This document shows, piece after piece, positions 60,108-64,000 of a stretch of 64,000 nt of DNA. How positions within the stretch are numbered: the first letter of the stretch is position 1; each line of letters starts with the position of its first letter. The stretch is taken from the NCBI RefSeq assembly GCF_008327825.1, contig NZ_AP019827.1, positions 1,798,001-1,862,000 on the forward strand, written 5' to 3'. The notes below the pieces were generated by a model. That model saw only the letters and a list, made by a program, of their open reading frames with translations. It did not search any database and was not told the DNA's origin. The translations under genes and the position numbers were made by a program. The stretch comes from Leptotrichia shahii (GTDB lineage Bacteria; Fusobacteriota; Fusobacteriia; Fusobacteriales; Leptotrichiaceae).

Positions 60108-60848
60108 ATGATGAAAAAAAGATTAGATTTAATTCTGGTGGAACGGGAGCTTTTTGAGACACGGGAAAAGGCAAAAAGGGAAATAATGGCAGGTAATGTC
60201 ATTGTAAATGAACAAGTTGAGACAAAGGCAGGAACTATGTTTATGGACAATGATAAATTAAAAATTCGTATCAAGGATAAACTAAAATACGTCAGTCGTG
60301 GTGGCTTGAAATTAGAAAAGGCTATAAAAACTTGGGATTTAGATTTTAAGGATAAATTAGTACTTGATATTGGAGCATCTACTGGAGGATTTACCGATTG
60401 TGCCTTGCAAAATGGTGCAAAATGTGTGTATAGTGTTGATGTTGGAAAAAATCAGCTCGACTGGAAATTGAGAAACGATGAAAGAGTTCTTTCATTGGAG
60501 GAAATGCACATAAAGGATCTCAAGCAAGAGGATATTAATAATGAAAAGGTAAATTTCATAGTAATTGATGTTTCTTTTATTTCTTTGACAAAAGTTATTC
60601 CATATTTTAAAAAGTTTCTTGCAAAAACTGGTAATATTGTGATGTTAGTAAAGCCGCAATTTGAAGTTGGAAGAGAAAAAATTGGAAGAAATGGCGTTGT
60701 AGAAAATGAAGAATATCATGATGAAGCTATAAAAAAAATAATTTCTTTTTCAAAAGAAGGTGGATATGAATTACTTGGCGTAGAAGATTCGCCAATAAGA
60801 GGAACAAAGGGAAATAAGGAGTTTTTAATGTTATTGAAATTTTCATAA
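60108..60848 (+). CDS. TlyA-family S4/rRNA methyltransferase (hemolysin-like)
   Basis: TlyA proteins 2'-O-methylate cytidines in 16S and 23S rRNA, and the name hemolysin is historical. 246 residues. The N-terminal S4 domain (KKRLDLILVERELFETREKAKREIM) is followed by an FtsJ-type SAM-dependent domain: LVLDIGASTGGFTDCALQNGAK (about 82-103) is the SAM-binding loop, and VIDVSFISLTKVIPYFKKF and MLVKPQFEVGREKI come later with the catalytic Lys and Asp. MMKK starts at 60108, with ATG also at 60111; the Shine-Dalgarno is TAGAAAGAGAAAA. It stands 63 bp before the S41 protease gene, possibly co-transcribed. Confidence 0.92.
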   Translation: MMKKRLDLILVERELFETREKAKREIMAGNVIVNEQVETKAGTMFMDNDKLKIRIKDKLKYVSRGGLKLEKAIKTWDLDFKDKLVLDIGASTGGFTDCALQNGAKCVYSVDVGKNQLDWKLRNDERVLSLEEMHIKDLKQEDINNEKVNFIVIDVSFISLTKVIPYFKKFLAKTGNIVMLVKPQFEVGREKIGRNGVVENEEYHDEAIKKIISFSKEGGYELLGVEDSPIRGTKGNKEFLMLLKFS

Positions 60849-60911
60849 ATTCAAAATGGCAATTTATATTAATTTTAGAGTTGATTATTTAAGTATATTT
60901 TAGGAGGAAGA

Positions 60912-62213
60912 ATGAAAAAAAACAAAATAGTACAGGCAATATTAGGACTTGTATTAGTGAGTATGCCTTTATTTGCGGCAACTACTATAGTAAAAACATC
61001 AAAAAATGATAAGGATACAAGTGCTGGATACACAAAAGATGCGACAGAATTGAACAGAATTGTAGATGTAATTAATATTATTGAAAATAATTTTGTTGGA
61101 AAGGAAGCTACTCCAAGTAAGAATGATCTTTATGAAGGTGCTGTTGCAGGAGTTGTAAATAGATTGAAGGATCCTTATTCAGAATATTTATCTAAAGCAG
61201 ATCTTGCTGATTTTTCAGAAGATATGGATGGAGAATATGTTGGAGTTGGAATGAGCATTAGCAAGAAAAAAGGAGAAGCTCTTGAAGTTGTTTCACCATT
61301 TATAGGAAGTCCTGCTGAAAAAGTTGGAATTAAAATAAAAGATAAAATTACAAAAGTCGATGGAAAGGATATTTTACCGCTTACAGCAAATGAGACTGTA
61401 AAACTTTTGAAGGGTAAAGAAGGTACAAAAGTTGATGTGGAAGTGGTTAGAGAAGGTAAAAAGGAGCCAATGAAATTCACATTGACAAGAGCAAAAATTA
61501 AATTAGAAATGGTAGAAAGTAAAATGCTCGAAAACAATATTGGTTATGTTAGTCTTTTGAAGTTTGGAAATCATGTTGGAGCAGAAGTTGAAAAAGCTAT
61601 AAAAGATTTACAAGCTAAAGGAATGAAAGGTTTAATTCTAGATTTACGTTCTAATCCAGGAGGATCGCTTCAAGAAGCACAGGATATAGCTTCTCTTTTT
61701 GTAAAAGATGATTTGATAGTTTATTTGAAATATAAAAATGGACAACAAAGAAACTACAACAGAACTTTAAAAAATCTTGGTAATTTCCCATTAATTGTAT
61801 TGACAAATAAAGCAAGTGCAAGTGCATCAGAAATTGTAACAGGTGCAATTAAAGATTATAAGCGTGGAACAATTATTGGAGAAAAGACATTTGGAAAAGG
61901 AATCGTGCAACAAGTTATACCTTTAAGAACTGATGATGCTATAAAACTTACTATCGCCCAATATTTCACACCAAAAGGAAATTATATTCATGAAAAAGGT
62001 ATTGAACCTGACATAGAAGTTAAAATGGAAGAATTGCTGACATTAAAAGGTTATACTAACGAAAGTGAACAAGCTAGAAAAAACAGAGAAAAAGAAATCG
62101 AAGAAATAATAACAAAAGATAAAGGTAAGGAAGAAGCTGCCAAGATTATTTCTGCAGGTGACGTTCAATTGAAAAGAGCAATTGAAGAAATGAACAAAAA
62201 AATAAAAAAATAG
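60912..62213 (+). CDS. S41 family C-terminal processing peptidase (Ctp/Prc-like)
   Basis: A secreted or periplasmic serine protease that trims C-termini of envelope proteins. 433 residues. Signal peptide about 1-23 (IVQAILGLVLVSMPLFA). The PDZ domain is at about 100-185 (GEYVGVGMSISKKKGEALEVVSP, KVGIKIKDKITKVDGKDI). The tail-specific protease domain has GLILDLRSNPGGSLQEAQDI (about 240-259) and KASASASEIVTGAIKDYKRGTIIGEKTFGKG (shown here in two halves: KASASASEIVTGAIKDY with the catalytic Ser, and GEKTFGKG with the Lys of the Ser-Lys dyad). The C-terminus is Lys/Glu-rich. The Shine-Dalgarno is TAGGAGGAAG. rsmI follows 41 bp later. Confidence 0.94.
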   Translation: MKKNKIVQAILGLVLVSMPLFAATTIVKTSKNDKDTSAGYTKDATELNRIVDVINIIENNFVGKEATPSKNDLYEGAVAGVVNRLKDPYSEYLSKADLADFSEDMDGEYVGVGMSISKKKGEALEVVSPFIGSPAEKVGIKIKDKITKVDGKDILPLTANETVKLLKGKEGTKVDVEVVREGKKEPMKFTLTRAKIKLEMVESKMLENNIGYVSLLKFGNHVGAEVEKAIKDLQAKGMKGLILDLRSNPGGSLQEAQDIASLFVKDDLIVYLKYKNGQQRNYNRTLKNLGNFPLIVLTNKASASASEIVTGAIKDYKRGTIIGEKTFGKGIVQQVIPLRTDDAIKLTIAQYFTPKGNYIHEKGIEPDIEVKMEELLTLKGYTNESEQARKNREKEIEEIITKDKGKEEAAKIISAGDVQLKRAIEEMNKKIKK

Positions 62214-62254
62214 TTAAAATTAAAGAAAACAAATAAAGAATTAGGAGAAAATAT

Positions 62255-62953
62255 ATGTTTTATGTTATTGGTACACCAATTGGGAATTTGGAAGATATAA
62301 CTTTTAGGGCGATAAAGACTTTAAAGAAAGTTAATTATATTTTTGCAGAAGATACGAGGGTTACAAAAAAACTTCTTTCCCACTATGAAATTGAAAAAAC
62401 GGTGTATCAATACCATGAACATAATAAACTTCATCAAATCACAAATATCATCAATCTTTTAAAAGATCAAAAAGAAATTGCACTTGTAACAGATGCAGGA
62501 ACACCGTGTATTTCAGACCCTGGATTTGAGCTGGTAAATGAAACTTTGAAAGCTGGAATAAAAGTTGTTGGAATACCGGGAGCTTCATCAATTATTACTG
62601 GAGCAAGCATTTCTGGATTAGATATGCGAAGAATGGCTTATGAAGGCTTTTTGCCAAAGAAAAAAGGAAGACAGACACTTTTCAATAAATTAAAAGAAGA
62701 AGAAAGAACAATTGTAATTTTAGAATCTCCCAACAGAATTTTAAAAACTTTAAAAGATGTAAAAGAATATTTGGGAGAGCGATATGTTGTAATAACAAGG
62801 GAACTTACTAAAATTTATGAAGAAATAATTCGTGGAAATGTTTCAGAAATTATAGAAAAGCTGGAAAAAAAGCCGATTAAGGGAGAGATTGTTTTATTTA
62901 TAAGGGCAATAAATGATGATGGCATTTATTTAAAAAATAAAAATTTAGAGTAA
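62255..62953 (+). CDS. rsmI: 16S rRNA (cytidine(1402)-2'-O)-methyltransferase
   Basis: Methylates C1402 of 16S rRNA in the decoding centre. 232 residues, shorter than E. coli RsmI (286), because a C-terminal extension is missing, as in many relatives. The tetrapyrrole-methylase-like core shows YVIGTPIGNLEDITFRAIKTL (1-23), FAEDTRVTKKLLSHYEI, ALVTDAGTPCISDPGFELV and VGIPGASSIITGASISGL. VILESPNRILKTLKDV and YVVITRELTKIYEEI follow. All SAM-site loops are present. The Shine-Dalgarno is TTAGGAGAAAAT. Confidence 0.95.
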   Translation: MFYVIGTPIGNLEDITFRAIKTLKKVNYIFAEDTRVTKKLLSHYEIEKTVYQYHEHNKLHQITNIINLLKDQKEIALVTDAGTPCISDPGFELVNETLKAGIKVVGIPGASSIITGASISGLDMRRMAYEGFLPKKKGRQTLFNKLKEEERTIVILESPNRILKTLKDVKEYLGERYVVITRELTKIYEEIIRGNVSEIIEKLEKKPIKGEIVLFIRAINDDGIYLKNKNLE

Positions 62954-63040
62954 TTAAAAATTAGTAAAGATAAGATAGATTTTTATAAATAAATTTTGAT
63001 TAATAAATATTTTTCTGTAATTTTTATATTTTTTTTTAAT

Positions 63041-63068
63041 CAAGGGAAATCAATCGCCATTTTCCTTG
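63041..63068. repeat. Hairpin downstream of rsmI
   Basis: CAAGGGAAA / TTTTCCTTG with one G-T pair and a 10-nt loop. There is no U-tract after it in either direction. The preceding T run lies on the wrong side for plus-strand termination, so it is only a weak terminator candidate. Confidence 0.45.
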
Positions 63069-63078
63069 TATCTCTGTC

Positions 63079-63107
63079 TTGTCTAAGCATTTTAATTAGG
63101 GTACAAT
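63079..63107 (+). promoter_or_regulatory. Promoter of rbgA
   Basis: TTGTCT and TACAAT are separated by 17 bp, 141 bp upstream of the rbgA start. The 295-bp gap between rsmI and rbgA holds only this and the hairpin at 63041. Confidence 0.6.
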
Positions 63108-63248
63108 AATTATTTTAATACAGACATAATAAACAAAATTTCATTAGAATAAAAATATTTTTTGAGTTTTTATCTTTAATTTTAAAATTAATCTTAAATT
63201 TTAGGATTAAAAATAAAAATTTAGAAAGAAAATGGAGAGAATGAAAGA

Positions 63249-64000
63249 ATGAATATAAACTGGTATCCAGGGCATATGAAGAAAACGAAGGATTTGATTG
63301 TAGAAAATCTCAAGATAATTGATGTTGTGATTGAGATTTTGGATGCAAGGATTCCGATTTCCAGTAAAAATCCAGATATTTCAAAATTGGCGAATAATAA
63401 GAAAAAAATTATTGTGCTTAATAAAGTGGATTTAATTGATAATAAGGAATTGAAAATTTGGGAAGATTATTTTCTGAAAAATAATTTTTCTGACTATTTT
63501 GTCCCTTTAAGTGTGGAAAAAGGGACTAATTTTAATGAACTACGAAAAATCACGGATAAAATTTATGCAGAAAAATTGGAGAAGATGAAGAAAAAGGGAC
63601 TTCGTAAAACTGAAGTAAGGGCAATGATTGTTGGGATTCCTAATGTTGGAAAGTCTAAATTTATAAATAAATTTGTAAATAAAAATAAGGCAAGAGTGGG
63701 AAATACTCCAGGATTCACACGTGGGAAGCAATGGATAAAAATTGATGAGAAGCTGGAATTACTAGATACACCAGGAGTTTTATGGCCAAAATTTGAAGAT
63801 GATGATGTAGCTTATAATTTGGCGATTACTGGTTCGATAAAAGATGATGTGCTGCAGTTGGAGCATATTGCGATAAAATTTTTGAATAAATTAAAAGTTC
63901 TTGGAAAAATTGGAGATCTTATAAAGGTTTATAATTTGGAAGAATATACTACAGATGAAGAAATTTTGGGAATGGAAAGTCATAAAATATTGGAGATTCT
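63249..64000 (+). CDS. rbgA: Ribosome biogenesis GTPase RbgA/YlqF, C-terminus cut off by the window edge
   Basis: A circularly permuted GTPase that assists late 50S assembly. Opening NINWYPGHMKKTKDLIVENL and IDVVIEILDARIPIS are YlqF hallmarks. The permuted motif order is visible: G4 LNKVDLI near residue 60, then G1 VGIPNVGKSKFIN near 130, a G2-like RVGNTPGFTRGKQ and G3 LLDTPGVLWPKF near 174. The frame is open to base 64000, giving 250 residues of a usual 280-295. The start at ATG 63249 has GGAGAGAATGAAAGA upstream. Confidence 0.95.
   Translation, partial: MNINWYPGHMKKTKDLIVENLKIIDVVIEILDARIPISSKNPDISKLANNKKKIIVLNKVDLIDNKELKIWEDYFLKNNFSDYFVPLSVEKGTNFNELRKITDKIYAEKLEKMKKKGLRKTEVRAMIVGIPNVGKSKFINKFVNKNKARVGNTPGFTRGKQWIKIDEKLELLDTPGVLWPKFEDDDVAYNLAITGSIKDDVLQLEHIAIKFLNKLKVLGKIGDLIKVYNLEEYTTDEEILGMESHKILEI

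Noticed and set aside
63041-63068. Terminator for rsmI
   Set aside because: The stem is fine but there is no U-tract after it. It is listed as a hairpin only.
1-64000. tRNA, rRNA, CRISPR arrays, prophage and complete insertion sequences
   Set aside because: I looked for cloverleaf-like GC-rich segments, direct repeats with regular spacers, integrases and transposases, and saw none. This was a reading by eye, so a covariance scan could still find a small RNA.

Overview
The window is AT-rich (poly-A/T-rich intergenic DNA, AAA/GAA/TTT-rich codons) and comes from a diderm anaerobe. A complete ExbB/ExbD/TonB/TonB-dependent-receptor set implies an outer membrane. The mixture of Gram-positive-like genes (sepF, gatCAB, a DUF438 protein, a PASTA-bearing PBP) with that envelope and the base composition suggest a fusobacterium, most likely Leptotrichia or a close relative. 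This is an inference from gene content; there is no rRNA gene here. No tRNA, rRNA, CRISPR array, prophage or full insertion sequence was seen.

Layout. 1-2.9 kb: prs (cut by the window edge), glmU and a DUF2721 membrane protein, all on the minus strand. 3.0-8.1 kb: gpmA and a five-gene minus-strand operon built around a P1B-type metal ATPase with three separate HMA-like partner proteins and a small single-span protein. 8.1-11.8 kb: truA, a GNAT acetyltransferase, a secreted amidase, an LprI-like protein behind a C9 tract, and a YciI protein. 12.0-17.3 kb: three consecutive genes, each broken by several frameshifts: an acyl-CoA/ACP synthetase-ACP-PlsC fusion, a CapA-like protein and a membrane-fusion-protein adaptor.

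17.3-27.1 kb holds the most unusual block. On the minus strand and in transcription order it encodes a short J-domain protein, a membrane FHA protein, a zinc-ribbon FHA protein, a PP2C-like membrane protein with a long repeat/coiled-coil tail, a second PP2C-like membrane protein with an eroded active site, a Ser/Thr kinase, and an 887-residue Hsp70/actin-fold ATPase with a long N-terminal extension. This looks like a self-contained phospho-signalling and chaperone module. A 106-bp MITE-like element lies inside it and a second copy lies just outside.

27.2-43.7 kb (mainly minus): a small secreted basic protein (plus strand), ruvA, murI, a D,D-carboxypeptidase, rseP, sepF, a YggS/PLPBP protein, a HemW-like radical SAM protein, the tonB/receptor/exbD/exbB iron- or heme-type uptake operon, a DUF438 hemerythrin/PAS protein and a phosphohexomutase. 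43.9-64 kb (plus strand): ftsK, mreB, scpB, a pseudouridine synthase, a HAD phosphatase, an AcpH-like protein, a zeta-type toxin pair, gatCAB, a class B PBP, priA, tlyA, an S41 protease, rsmI and the start of rbgA. Intact genes are close-packed, SD motifs are strong, and several promoters have near-consensus -35/-10 boxes with 16-17 bp spacers.
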